NCBI RefSeq assembly: GCF_003416895.1
Contig: NZ_QVIO01000004.1
Span: forward strand, 124,001 to 188,000
DNA length: 64,000 nt
Origin: Duganella sp. BJB476
Lineage (GTDB): Bacteria > Pseudomonadota > Gammaproteobacteria > Burkholderiales > Burkholderiaceae_D
Reading direction: 5' to 3'
Shown here: positions 16,711-26,059 of the stretch, piece after piece
Layout of the letters: each line of letters begins with the position of its first letter
Numbering within the stretch: position 1 is the first letter of the stretch
Made by a program: the position numbers and the translations under genes
The notes under the pieces: generated by a model
Told to the model about the DNA's origin: nothing
Seen by the model: only the letters and a program-made list of their open reading frames with translations
Database searches by the model: none

Positions 16711-17991
16711 ATGTTCCCGACACCTCCAGACTATCTTCCCCCAGATCCTGTCGCGGAGGTGCCGGAACCGCCGCCGTCGCACATGAAAGTCCTTGGCGCC
16801 GGCGCGCTGGCCGCCACGCTGGCGGCGCTGTCGATGCTGGGGCCTTTCTCCATTGACGCCTACCTGCCGGCCTTCCCGAATATCCAGGCCACGCTTAATG
16901 CCACGCCGATCGAAGTCCAGCAAAGCCTGACCTTCTACATGTTGTCCTTCGCCTGCATGGTGCTGTGGCATGGCGCGCTGTCGGACGCCTTCGGCCGCCG
17001 CAACGTGGTTCTGGTGTCGCTGGTGACGTTCGCCATCGGCACGCTGGGCTGCGCCGCCGCGCACAATGTGCACTACCTGTGGGTGTTCCGCATTTTGCAG
17101 GGCATGTCGTCCGGCGCCGGCGTGGTGGTGGGGCGGGCCATCATCCGCGACCTGTACGAGGATGCCGCCGCCGCGCGGCTGCTGTCGATGGTGACGATGA
17201 TCTTCTCGATCGCGCCGGCCATCGCGCCGATACTGGGCGGCTGGGTGGTCACGCTGTTCGACTGGCGGGCGATCTTCCTGGCGCTGCTGGCCTACAGCGT
17301 GCTGCTGTTCATCTACTGCTACCGCCGCCTGCCGGAAACCCTGCCGCGCGAAAAGCGCCATCCCTTCAATCCGCACTTCCTGCTGCGTAACTACAGCGAA
17401 ATCATGCGCTCGCCGCTGTTCCACATGAAGTCCGGCGTGGTGGCCTTCAATTTCGCCGGCCTGTTCCTGTACATCTCGTCGGCGCCGGTATTCCTGCCGC
17501 AGCACCTGGGGCTGGGCGCCTCGCAATTCGGCTGGCTGTTCATTCCATCGGTGAGCGGGATTTTCCTCGGCGCGCTGGCGGCCAACCGAATTGCCGGAAA
17601 GATGACATTTTCGCGACAGATAGGCATAGGCTTTTGTTTCCTGATGGCGGCGTCGATATTTAACGTTTGCTACCACCTGTTGCTGCCGCCGGCGCTGCCG
17701 TGGTCGGTGGCGCCGATGTTCTTTTATACCTTCGGCATGTCGGTGGTCGCGCCGGCGGCGACCTTGCTGGCATTGGACTTGTTCCCGCACATCCGCGGAA
17801 CGGTGGCATCCTGCCAATCTTTCGCTACCACCCTGCTGGGCGCGCTGGTGGCGGGGGTGATTGCACCCTTCCTATCACACTCGGTGCTCTGGTTAGCCGC
17901 AGGACAGATGGCATTTAGTACCTCTGCTCTCGTTTTGTGGTTGACGTCGCGCTATTACCGGAGCATGCTTCTACGCCATCCGGGCCAATAA
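16711..17991 (+). CDS. Bcr/CflA-family MFS drug efflux transporter
   Basis: A 426-residue, 12-helix major facilitator. After a Pro-rich cytoplasmic tail of about 25 residues it has the Bcr/CflA signature: SMLGPFSIDAYLPAFPNI in helix 1, ALSDAFGRRNVVL as motif A in loop 2-3, and RAIIRDLYE near helix 4. Family members export bicyclomycin, chloramphenicol or sulfonamides by proton antiport; the substrate here is unknown. It starts 12 nt after rlmL. An internal ATG at 16783 would remove the tail but has no close ribosome site. Confidence 0.9.
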   Translation: MFPTPPDYLPPDPVAEVPEPPPSHMKVLGAGALAATLAALSMLGPFSIDAYLPAFPNIQATLNATPIEVQQSLTFYMLSFACMVLWHGALSDAFGRRNVVLVSLVTFAIGTLGCAAAHNVHYLWVFRILQGMSSGAGVVVGRAIIRDLYEDAAAARLLSMVTMIFSIAPAIAPILGGWVVTLFDWRAIFLALLAYSVLLFIYCYRRLPETLPREKRHPFNPHFLLRNYSEIMRSPLFHMKSGVVAFNFAGLFLYISSAPVFLPQHLGLGASQFGWLFIPSVSGIFLGALAANRIAGKMTFSRQIGIGFCFLMAASIFNVCYHLLLPPALPWSVAPMFFYTFGMSVVAPAATLLALDLFPHIRGTVASCQSFATTLLGALVAGVIAPFLSHSVLWLAAGQMAFSTSALVLWLTSRYYRSMLLRHPGQ

Positions 17992-18138
17992 TTATTTACG
18001 GCAGGAAATTGAGTTAGTTTAGAAAGAAATCTTACTTGCTGTTAAGTTACTACAAGACTTTATGTTAGTATAACTTTTTGGTAGAAGTTTTTTGCCCACG
18101 ATTTTTGCACAAACCCGGCCCAGAACCCGCTTGATACG

Positions 18139-20286
18139 ATGCATCAACCTGACCATGATATTCGCAATCGCCTGCTGATTGCCCGTCTGCCGGCAATGCC
18201 GCAGATACTCATTAAGTTGATTGAGCACTTGCAGGCCGACGACGCCGGCATGCCGGAGCTGGCCGCCCTGATCGCCAAGGATGCGGCGATGACCAGCAAG
18301 ATCCTCACCGTCGCCAACAGCTCGGCGTACCACCGCAATGCGCGCGTGGTCGGCCTGGAGCAGTCGCTGGTGTCGCTGGGCACCGACATGATCAAGACGC
18401 TGGTCATCAGCGAATCCGTGTTCCAGACCTTTAACAGCTTCCCGCATTCGAGCAGCACCGACCTGCGCGGCTTCTGGAAAGGTTCCCTGACCACCGCCGT
18501 CATCGCCCGCGACATCGCCAAGCAGATGGAGTACCCGCACGTCGAGGAAGCCTATCTGGCCGGCCTGCTGCATAACGTCGGCCGCCTGGCGCTGCTGGCC
18601 ACCGCACCGAAGGAATACGCGTTCAACTTCATGGCGCGCGACGACGAGGACCTGTGCGCCGTCGAACAGCGCACGCTGCAAATCACCCACTCGGAAGCGG
18701 GCGCCTGGCTGATCGAACGCTGGCACCTCGATTCCTTCCTGGCCGACAGCGTGCTGTATCACCACGAACCGATCTCGCGTCTGGAGTCGGCCCATCCGCT
18801 GATCCGCGTGGTGCGCCTGGCGCACCTGCTGTGCTTCCACGAAGACCATAACCAGGCCATCGAGGAAGCCGGCCACCTGTGCGGCCTGGATGCCGAAAAA
18901 CTGGAGCAGATCGTCAGCAGCGCCGCCCGTCAGGTGGAGAAGTCCGCCGCCTACCTGGGCATCGACCTGGCCGGCGCCGACGATATTCCAACGCCGACCG
19001 CCTATGCGGCGCCGATGGTCGATCCGGTGCAGCAGCGGCTGTCCGAGGAAGTGCGCAATATGGTGCTGGTGTCCGAGATGGGCCAGACCTTCGCGCGCCA
19101 GCAGGGCGAAGCCGGCCTGCTGGATGCGATGACGCGCTCGGCGCGCATCCTGTTCGATTTTGAAAACGCCGTGGTGCTGCTGGAGAATCCGACCGGCCAC
19201 GCGCTGCACGGCACCGCCACCGGCGAGCAGCAGCAGCGGCTGGCCGAATTCGTCATCCCGCTGAACAAAGGCGGCGTGGTGGCCGAGGCGGCGACGGAAC
19301 GCAAGCTGACCTTCGTCAGCCGCGATTCGCAGGCCCTGAGCGTGGCCGAGGAACAGCTGTTCCGCATCCTCGGCAGCGAGGGCATGGTCTGCCTGCCGCT
19401 GGTGGCCAACCAGCGCTGCCTGGGTGTGTTGATCGGCGGCGCGCCGGCGTGGCAGATGGCCAGCTTCCAGAAGCGCGAGCGCTTCCTGCAATCGTTCGGC
19501 ACCCAGGCCGCCGCCGCGCTGGAAACGGCGATCAGCGAGCGCGGTCACACCAGGCGCCAGATCGCCCACGTGGCCGAAGAATACCGTGAAGCCTCGCGCC
19601 GCGTGGTACACGAGGTGAACAACCCGCTGTCGATCATCAAGAACTATCTGTCGGTCCTGGACGGCAAGCTGGCCAAGCGCGAGCCGGTGGTGGGCGAGAT
19701 GTCCATCCTGAACGAGGAAATCGACCGCGTCGGACAACTGATCAACGGCCTGGCCGATTTGCAGCCGACCGAGAGCTCGCGCGTGACCGATGTCGGCCGC
19801 GTGGTGGACGACGTGCTGCGCCTGTTCCGCGCCACCGACTTCGTGCCGGCCTCGGTGCAGATCGTGGTGCGCATGCAGGAGGAGCCGGCCGAAATCGACG
19901 GCGACGCCGACCTGCTCAAGCAGATCCTGGTCAACCTGATCAAGAACGCCGTCGAAGCCCTGGCCGACGGCGGCAAGATCGAAATCTCGAACCGCGGTCA
20001 CGTCAACCGCGAACGCAAGCTTTACCTGGAACTGGTGGTCAGCGACACCGGTCCGGGGCTGTCGGCCGAGGTGCTGGCCAATCTGTTCTCCGCAGTGCGC
20101 AGCACCAAGGAAGGCGCACACCACGGCCTGGGACTGTCCATCGTCCACAGCCTGGTGAAGAAAATGCAGGGCCTGATCACCTGCCGGTCCGGTAAAGCGG
20201 GTACCACCTTCGAAATCCTGCTGCCCGCCCGTGGCAGCACCAGTCAAGTCGCCGGCGTGCAAACGCGGGCGATGGATTCAGTTTAA
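18139..20286 (+). CDS. HDOD-GAF sensor histidine kinase
   Basis: A 715-residue soluble signalling protein. Residues about 1-270 form an HDOD domain (RLPAMPQILIKLIEHL, LTVANSSAYHRNARVVGLEQSLVSLG), a non-catalytic HD-like fold. About 300-455 is GAF-like. About 470-545 carries the dimerisation helix with the phospho-acceptor His491 in VVHEVNNPLS. The C-terminus is a HATPase with the N-box LVNLIKNAVEAL and G-boxes SDTGPGL and GLGLSIVHSL. There is no membrane segment. The gene ends 4 nt before the response regulator gene, its likely phospho-partner. An AT-rich 147-bp upstream gap probably holds the promoter. Confidence 0.9.
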   Translation: MHQPDHDIRNRLLIARLPAMPQILIKLIEHLQADDAGMPELAALIAKDAAMTSKILTVANSSAYHRNARVVGLEQSLVSLGTDMIKTLVISESVFQTFNSFPHSSSTDLRGFWKGSLTTAVIARDIAKQMEYPHVEEAYLAGLLHNVGRLALLATAPKEYAFNFMARDDEDLCAVEQRTLQITHSEAGAWLIERWHLDSFLADSVLYHHEPISRLESAHPLIRVVRLAHLLCFHEDHNQAIEEAGHLCGLDAEKLEQIVSSAARQVEKSAAYLGIDLAGADDIPTPTAYAAPMVDPVQQRLSEEVRNMVLVSEMGQTFARQQGEAGLLDAMTRSARILFDFENAVVLLENPTGHALHGTATGEQQQRLAEFVIPLNKGGVVAEAATERKLTFVSRDSQALSVAEEQLFRILGSEGMVCLPLVANQRCLGVLIGGAPAWQMASFQKRERFLQSFGTQAAAALETAISERGHTRRQIAHVAEEYREASRRVVHEVNNPLSIIKNYLSVLDGKLAKREPVVGEMSILNEEIDRVGQLINGLADLQPTESSRVTDVGRVVDDVLRLFRATDFVPASVQIVVRMQEEPAEIDGDADLLKQILVNLIKNAVEALADGGKIEISNRGHVNRERKLYLELVVSDTGPGLSAEVLANLFSAVRSTKEGAHHGLGLSIVHSLVKKMQGLITCRSGKAGTTFEILLPARGSTSQVAGVQTRAMDSV

Positions 20287-20290
20287 GGCC

Positions 20291-22567
20291 ATGATGAACC
20301 TGAACCCAGCCAGCCTAACCGCTGTCACCGCGGACGACCACGCCCCCGTCGCCCTCTCCACCGATAACTGCCCGCGCATCCTGCTCGTAGACGACGAGCC
20401 GCGTTTGCTGTCATCCCTGTACGAACTGCTGCGTGACCGCGACTACCATCTGGTCACGGCGACCTGCGGCAGCGAGGCGCTGGCCCAGCTGACCAAGCTC
20501 AAATTCGACCTGATCCTGCTCGACCTGCGCCTGCCGGACATGAGCGGCCACGAGATCATGGACTTCATCAACGCCAAGGAGATCGACGGCGACGTCATCG
20601 TCATGAGCGGCGATGTCGGCATCGAGGCGGCCATCGGCGCGCTCAAGCGCGGCGCCTACGACTACCTGCGCAAGCCTTACAGCCGCGAGGAGCTGCTCAA
20701 GACGGTGGAGAACGCGCTGCAAAAGCGCCGCCTGGCCATCGACAACGAGCGCATCGCCTCCAAGCTGGAAAACTCCGAGAAGATGTACCGCTACCTGGTG
20801 GACAGCTCGCCGGACATCATCTACACCCTGAACCACGAGGGCAAGTTCACCTTCGTCAACGACCGTGTGCAGCAGCTGCTGGGCTTCACCCGCGAAGAGC
20901 TGATCGGCCGCCACTACTCGGTGCTGGTGCACGACGAAGACCAGGAGCGCGCGCGCTACGCCTTCAACGAGCGCCGCGTCGACGAACGCGCCTCGCGCAA
21001 CGTCGAGCTGCGCCTGAAGTGCAACGCTGGCAGCGGCATCGAGCGCACCTTCAACAATACGCTGATGACGATTTCGCTCAACGCGATCGGCATGCACATC
21101 CCCGACCACGAGGTGAAGAAGCACGAGTTCTTCGGCACCTACGGCGTGGCCCGCGACATCACCGACCGCAAGCGCGCCGAGGAAGTGATCTCCTACCAGG
21201 CCTACCACGACATCCTGACCGACCTGCCGAACCGCATGCTGTTCAAGGACCGTCTGGGCCTGGCCGTGATCCAGGCCAAGCGCAAGTTGACCGAGCTGGC
21301 CGTGATGTTCGTCGACCTCGACCGCTTCAAGCTGGTCAACGACACGCTGGGCCACGTCAAGGGCGACGAGCTGCTGCAGCAGGTGGCCACGCGCCTCAAG
21401 GATTGCCTGCGCCGCGGCGACACGCTGGCGCGCCAGGGCGGCGACGAGTTCACCATCGTGCTGCCGGAGCTGCGCGACCGCCAGGACGCCAAGGCCATCG
21501 CCGACAAATTCCTCGAAAGCCTGCACAAGCCCTTCGACCTCGATGGCCACGAGGTGCACATCTCGGCCTCGATCGGCATCGCGATTTATCCGGGCGACGG
21601 CGAGACCATCGACGAGCTGCTGCGCCACGCCGACATCGCCATGTACCAGGTCAAGGCGCTGGGCAAGAACGGCCACAGCTTCTATCACAACTCGATGCTG
21701 GACGTATCGCACCAGAAGATCGCGCTGGAGCAGAGCCTGCGCAAGGCGCTGGAGCTGAACGAGCTGGAAATGTACTACCAGCCGCAGGTCGACGTGGCCA
21801 CCGGCCGCATCATCGGCGCCGAAGGCCTGATGCGCTGGAACCATCCGCAGCGCGGGCTGCTGTCGGCCGGCGAGTTCCTGCCGTTCGCCGAAGAGAATGG
21901 CCTGATGCTGCCGATCTCCGACTGGATGCTGGGCGCGCTGTGCCGCGACCTGCTGCAATGGAACGCGGCCGGCGGCGAGGCGATCCGCCTGTCGCTGAAC
22001 CTGTCGCCGCAATACCTGGACCGCGGCGACTTCTTCGAGAAGATGCGCGGCGCGCTGACGCGCTACGGCATTTCGCCGGCGCAGATCGAAGTCGAGATCA
22101 CCGAGAACATCTGCATCCGCAATCCGCAGTACGCGATCGAGCAGCTGAATAAATTGTGCCAGCTGGGCGTGTCGGTGGCGATCGACGATTTCGGCACCGG
22201 CTATTCGTCGCTGTCGTACCTGCACCGCTTCCCGATCCACACGATCAAGATCGACCAGTCCTTCGTCAAGGAGATCCACGACGAGAACGGCCACTACCCG
22301 GTGATTTTGGCGATCATCTCCATCGCGCGCGGCCTCGGCCTGCACCTGGTGGCCGAGGGCGTGGAGACCGAGGTGCAGGCGCGCTACCTGCAAGCGAACG
22401 GCTGCACCACGATGCAGGGCTATCTGTACCACCGGCCGATTTCACTGGCTAGCTTCATGGACGTGCTGCAGGACCAGGGCCGCTTGACGGCGATGCCCTC
22501 GGCGCACGTGCTGCACGTGGTTCCCAACCTAGACACCCAACCGGCAATGGTCGCGATCCAGGCCTGA
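20291..22567 (+). CDS. Response regulator with PAS, GGDEF and EAL domains (cyclic-di-GMP turnover)
   Basis: A 758-residue regulator. Residues about 28-145 are a receiver with Asp34/Asp35 and phospho-acceptor Asp78 (LILLDLRLPDMSG). A PAS sensor follows (MYRYLVDSSPDIIYTLNHEG). Then comes a GGDEF domain with an intact ARQGGDEF site and an RRGD inhibitory site exactly five residues upstream. Last is an EAL domain with EGLMRWNHP, SLNLSPQYL, EITEN, DDFGTGYSSL, IKIDQSF and AEGVET. So both c-di-GMP synthesis and breakdown look possible; the signature EAL reads EGL here, a conservative change. ATG 20291 or 20294 both fit. Almost certainly the partner of the upstream kinase. Confidence 0.93.
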   Translation: MMNLNPASLTAVTADDHAPVALSTDNCPRILLVDDEPRLLSSLYELLRDRDYHLVTATCGSEALAQLTKLKFDLILLDLRLPDMSGHEIMDFINAKEIDGDVIVMSGDVGIEAAIGALKRGAYDYLRKPYSREELLKTVENALQKRRLAIDNERIASKLENSEKMYRYLVDSSPDIIYTLNHEGKFTFVNDRVQQLLGFTREELIGRHYSVLVHDEDQERARYAFNERRVDERASRNVELRLKCNAGSGIERTFNNTLMTISLNAIGMHIPDHEVKKHEFFGTYGVARDITDRKRAEEVISYQAYHDILTDLPNRMLFKDRLGLAVIQAKRKLTELAVMFVDLDRFKLVNDTLGHVKGDELLQQVATRLKDCLRRGDTLARQGGDEFTIVLPELRDRQDAKAIADKFLESLHKPFDLDGHEVHISASIGIAIYPGDGETIDELLRHADIAMYQVKALGKNGHSFYHNSMLDVSHQKIALEQSLRKALELNELEMYYQPQVDVATGRIIGAEGLMRWNHPQRGLLSAGEFLPFAEENGLMLPISDWMLGALCRDLLQWNAAGGEAIRLSLNLSPQYLDRGDFFEKMRGALTRYGISPAQIEVEITENICIRNPQYAIEQLNKLCQLGVSVAIDDFGTGYSSLSYLHRFPIHTIKIDQSFVKEIHDENGHYPVILAIISIARGLGLHLVAEGVETEVQARYLQANGCTTMQGYLYHRPISLASFMDVLQDQGRLTAMPSAHVLHVVPNLDTQPAMVAIQA

Positions 22568-22586
22568 CGCAGCATAGAAAAACAGC

Positions 22587-24182
22587 ATGACGAAATACGG
22601 TCCCAACGAAGCCGACGCAAATAGCGGCAGCACTTATACCGCCGAGTTCTTGCGCGTCAAGGGACTGGCCGAGCGTGGCGTGGCCAATGCCCAGCACAGC
22701 CTGGGCTTCATGTACTTCAACGGCCAGGGCGTGGCGCAGAGCTACGAGCTGGCGGTGGTCTGGTATCGCCAGGCCGCCCACTCGGGCCTGGAACACGCGC
22801 AGTACAACCTGGGCGTGATGTACCAGAAGGGCCAGGGCGTCGAACAGAATTACCAGGAAGCGGCCGCGTGGTACCAGCTGGCGGCGGAGCAGGGCTACGC
22901 CGCCGCGCAGTACAACCTGGGCTGGCTGTACGCCAAGGGCCAGGGCCTGGACGCCGACACCAACAAGGCCATGCACTGGTTCAGCAAGGCGGCCGACCAG
23001 GGCGACGCCGGCGCGCAAAACAATCTCGGCATGATGTACGACACCGGCAAGGGCGTGCCGCAGGACTTCAAGCAGGCCATCGCCTGGTATCGCAAGGCGG
23101 CCGAGCAGGGCTATCCGCGCGCGCAGTTCAACCTCGGCCTGCGCTACGACAACGGCCAGGGCGTGCCGCAGGACGTGGGCCAGGCGATGTCCTGGTACCG
23201 CAAGGCGGCCGACCAGGGCTATGCGCCGGCGCAGTTCAACCTGGCGCTGCGCTTCGACAAGGGCGACGGCATCGCCCAGGACAGCCAGAAGGCCATCCTG
23301 TGGTATCGCCGCGCGGCCGAGCAGGATCACGCCAGCTCGCAGTTCAACCTGGGCCTGATCTACGACAACGGCCAGGGCGTGCCGCGCGACGAGCAGAAGG
23401 CGCTGGACTGGTATCGCAAGGCGGCCGAGCAGGGCCACGCGGCGGCGCAGAACAATCTCGGCCTGCGCTACGATCACGGCCAGGGCGTGGCGCAGGATTA
23501 CGAGCAGGCGCAGTTCTGGTACCGCAAGGCGGCCGAGCAGGGCTTCCCCGGCGCGCAATACCACCTGGGCATGCTGTACGACGCCGGCCACGGCGTGGTG
23601 CAGGATCACCAGGAGGCGATCTTCTGGTACCGCAAGGCCGCCGACCAGGGCCATCTGCGGGCGCAGTTCGACCTCGGCCTGCGCTACGAAACCGGACGCG
23701 GCGTGCCGCGCGACGACCGCAAGGCCATGGCCTGGTATCGCCGCGCCGCCGAGCAGGATTACGCGGCGGCCCAGTACAACCTGGGCCTGCTGTTCGACAA
23801 GGACGACGGTCCGCAGCCCGATTGCGCCCAGGCCAACGGCTGGTACGCCAAGGCGGCCGGGCAGGGGCACGCGCTGGCGCAGTTCACGCTGGGCCTGCGC
23901 TTCGACAACGGCCAGGGCCTGGCGCAGGATTATGCGCAGGCGCACCACTGGTATCTGAAGGCCGCCGGCCAGGGTCATGCGCGCGCGCAGTTCAACCTGG
24001 GGCTGATGTTCATGGTCGGCCAGGGCGTGCGCGCCGATATCGCGCAGGCCTGGATATGGCTGGCGATGGCCGAGCGCGGCGGTTACGCGGCTGCCGGCCG
24101 CTACCTGAAAAATGCCGCCGCCCGCATGGACAGCGGCCAGCTGGCGCAGGCCAGGGAACGCCTTGAGCTGTTGCCTGGCTAG
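22587..24182 (+). CDS. Sel1-repeat (TPR-like) protein with about 13 repeats
   Basis: A 531-residue protein made almost entirely of 36-residue Sel1-like repeats (pattern GQGV-x-QD-x6-WYRKAAEQG-x3-AQ-x-NLG-x2-Y). I count 13 full units from about residue 46 to 510 plus a partial one at the start. There is no signal peptide, so it should be cytoplasmic. Sel1 proteins are solenoid scaffolds for protein-protein contact. It is the third gene in the kinase/c-di-GMP cluster, 20 nt after the regulator, and may assemble or relay that pathway. The 108-bp DNA units are similar enough to allow repeat-number change by recombination. Confidence 0.92.
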   Translation: MTKYGPNEADANSGSTYTAEFLRVKGLAERGVANAQHSLGFMYFNGQGVAQSYELAVVWYRQAAHSGLEHAQYNLGVMYQKGQGVEQNYQEAAAWYQLAAEQGYAAAQYNLGWLYAKGQGLDADTNKAMHWFSKAADQGDAGAQNNLGMMYDTGKGVPQDFKQAIAWYRKAAEQGYPRAQFNLGLRYDNGQGVPQDVGQAMSWYRKAADQGYAPAQFNLALRFDKGDGIAQDSQKAILWYRRAAEQDHASSQFNLGLIYDNGQGVPRDEQKALDWYRKAAEQGHAAAQNNLGLRYDHGQGVAQDYEQAQFWYRKAAEQGFPGAQYHLGMLYDAGHGVVQDHQEAIFWYRKAADQGHLRAQFDLGLRYETGRGVPRDDRKAMAWYRRAAEQDYAAAQYNLGLLFDKDDGPQPDCAQANGWYAKAAGQGHALAQFTLGLRFDNGQGLAQDYAQAHHWYLKAAGQGHARAQFNLGLMFMVGQGVRADIAQAWIWLAMAERGGYAAAGRYLKNAAARMDSGQLAQARERLELLPG

Positions 24183-24261
24183 GGGGAAACTGTAACAGCG
24201 GTAGACACTTTGCTTGTTTTATAGATAATATCTAAAAACCAACTACAACATAGGGTGTCTT

Positions 24262-24507
24262 ATGCAAAAATTCCTGACCGCCGCAATGCTTTTGGGCTTT
24301 ATGGGGCTGACCGCCTGCGCCACCGTGGAGCAGCCGGCCGTTCTCGCTGACGCCGCGCCCGCCGCCGACAGCAAGCCGGCCTATGCGGTTGCTCCGACCG
24401 GCTCCCGCATCCCTTCGAAGCGAACTGGACAGACGCTGGGATCCACCAACGGCGCCGATTACGACCGCGATATGCGCGGCATCGCAACGCCATTCGAGAA
24501 GAAGTAA
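24262..24507 (+). CDS. Small lipoprotein, function unknown
   Basis: An 81-residue predicted lipoprotein. The signal peptide MQKFLTAAMLLGFMGLTAC ends in a lipobox with the acylated Cys at about 19, followed by a low-complexity Ala/Pro segment and GSRIPSKRTGQTLGSTNGADYDRDM. I recognise no defined family; short lipoproteins ending like this are common in Burkholderiales. It stands alone, with an upstream palindrome (TAGATAATATCTA at 24222-24234). Confidence 0.75.
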   Translation: MQKFLTAAMLLGFMGLTACATVEQPAVLADAAPAADSKPAYAVAPTGSRIPSKRTGQTLGSTNGADYDRDMRGIATPFEKK

Positions 24508-24515
24508 GTCTTTCG

Positions 24516-24553
24516 GGCGGGACTGCTCAAGTCCTGCCGTATGTTGCCGTTAG
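24516..24553 (+). promoter_or_regulatory. Hairpin and candidate sigma-28 (FliA) promoter before the flagellin gene
   Basis: TCAAGTCC (24527-24534), 11 bp, then GCCGTTAG (24546-24553) fits the FliA consensus TAAAGTTT-N11-GCCGATAA at 5 of 8 and 6 of 8 bases with exact spacing, 45 nt before the flagellin ATG. Overlapping it, 24516-24524 and 24530-24538 form a 9-bp stem with a 5-base loop that may end the lipoprotein transcript, although no T-tract follows. Confidence 0.45.
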
Positions 24554-24598
24554 ATAATCGACAACCGTCATTCCGTGGCGGCACCGAGAGCAGACGGC

Positions 24599-26059
24599 AT
24601 GCAGATCAACACCAACCTATCCGCACTGAACGCCCAGCGCAGCTATGCGCAGGCGGGCGAGGATATGGCTGTGCGCCTGCAAAAACTCTCCAGTGGCCAG
24701 CGCATCAATTCGGCGCGCGACGATGCCGCCGGCCTGGCCATCAGCGAGCGCATGAGCGCCAGCATCAATGGCTTGCACCAGGCGCGGCAAAACATCAACG
24801 ACGGCATTTCCCTGATCCAGGTGGCCGATGGCGCGGCCGGCCAGTTGCTGGAAAATTTCCAGCGCATGCGCGAGCTGGCGGTGCAGGCCGCCAACGACAC
24901 CAACAGCAAGACCGACCGCGCCGCCATCCAGGGCGAGGTGAACGCGCTGGTCGCGTCCAATGTGGACATCGTCGCCGGCGCCCGTTTTAACAACCTGGGC
25001 TTGCTGGACGGGACGTTCTCGCAGCAGTTGCAGGTCGGCGCCGAGGCGAACCAGACGCTGGCGCTGTCCATCCCGGCCGCGCTGGTGCCGATCGGGAACA
25101 ACAAGGCCAATGTCAACGTCGCGCCGCAGCAGGCCACGGCGGTCGGCACGGCGGTGCTGGGGGCGATCGGCAATGGCGACCTGCTCATCAATGGCGTGGC
25201 GGTGGGCGCCTCGGCGGCCGGCGCGCAGCCGGGGCAGGGCGCCGGCAGCGCCTTTGCGGTGGCGGCCGCCATCAATGCCGCCAATGTGCGCAATGTGACG
25301 GCCAGCGCCGCCACCAGCTTGTCCGGCGGCGTGGGCGCCGCCGGCGCGTTGGCGGGGGGCAGCTTTTCCATCAACGGCGTCAACATCGGCGCCATCGCCG
25401 GTGGCACCGCCGCGATCCGCGCGGCCAACGCCGCCGGCGCCATCAGCGCGGTATCCGGCGCCAGCGGCGTGACGGCCAGCGCCGCCGGCGGCACGCTGAC
25501 GCTGAGCACCGCCGACGGGCGCGATATCGTCATCGCCGAATCCAACCCCGGCAGCGCCGCCTCGCTGGGCTTGACCCTGGGGGCGAACAAGGGCACGGTC
25601 ACCGTGACGGAGGCGGTGCGGCCCGGCGCGCACTCGATGGCCATCGCCGGCGCCAATCCGGCGGCGGCGGGGCTGAGCGCGGGCAGGCAGGCCTCGGTGG
25701 TGGTGGGGCCGCCGGAGGCGGTGGTGCAGGATGTGTATAGCGGCGGCGAGCCGGTGCAGGACCTGACCACCGCCAGCGGTGCGTCCGCGGCGCTGGAGTA
25801 TTACGACGGCAAGATTGACGAGGTGACCGGCATCCGCGCCCAGCTGGGGGCGGCCAGCAACCGGCTGTCGGCGGCGGCCAGCAATGCCGAAAACGGCGCC
25901 AACAACCTGGCGGCGGCGCGCTCGCGCATCCGCGACACCGACTACGCCAGCGAGACGGCGCAACTGACCCGCGCCAGCATCCTGCGCCAGGCCGGCGCCT
26001 CGATGCTGGCCCAGGCCAACGCCCAGCCGCGCGGCGCGCTGCTACTGCTGCTGCGCTAG
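24599..26059 (+). CDS. Flagellin
   Basis: A 486-residue flagellin. The N-terminal D0/D1 region is canonical (MQINTNLSALNAQRSYAQAG, LSSGQRINSARDDAAGLAISERM, FNNLGLLDG) and so is the C-terminus (ARSRIRDTDYASETAQLTRASILRQAGASMLAQAN). The central domain, about residues 190-370, is strongly Ala/Gly-rich with a flagellin-IN-like SINGVNIGAIAGG segment. No other flagellar gene is in the window, so this is an orphan copy away from the main cluster. ATG 24599 starts the conserved MQINTN; an in-frame GTG at 24575 is less likely. Its 3' end overlaps the convergent DUF4865 gene by 18 bp. Confidence 0.93.
   Translation: MQINTNLSALNAQRSYAQAGEDMAVRLQKLSSGQRINSARDDAAGLAISERMSASINGLHQARQNINDGISLIQVADGAAGQLLENFQRMRELAVQAANDTNSKTDRAAIQGEVNALVASNVDIVAGARFNNLGLLDGTFSQQLQVGAEANQTLALSIPAALVPIGNNKANVNVAPQQATAVGTAVLGAIGNGDLLINGVAVGASAAGAQPGQGAGSAFAVAAAINAANVRNVTASAATSLSGGVGAAGALAGGSFSINGVNIGAIAGGTAAIRAANAAGAISAVSGASGVTASAAGGTLTLSTADGRDIVIAESNPGSAASLGLTLGANKGTVTVTEAVRPGAHSMAIAGANPAAAGLSAGRQASVVVGPPEAVVQDVYSGGEPVQDLTTASGASAALEYYDGKIDEVTGIRAQLGAASNRLSAAASNAENGANNLAAARSRIRDTDYASETAQLTRASILRQAGASMLAQANAQPRGALLLLLR

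Noticed and set aside
18019..20262. 747-codon frame antisense to the HDOD kinase
   Set aside because: Shadow of a codon-biased gene; no recognisable motif.
21826..21834. EGL in place of EAL taken as a dead phosphodiesterase
   Set aside because: All other catalytic blocks (NLSP, EITEN, DDFGTGYSSL, KIDQSF, AEGVET) are present, so loss of activity cannot be claimed.
22722..24120. Regular repeats as a CRISPR array
   Set aside because: Repeats are in-frame 36-codon Sel1 units with no spacer structure.
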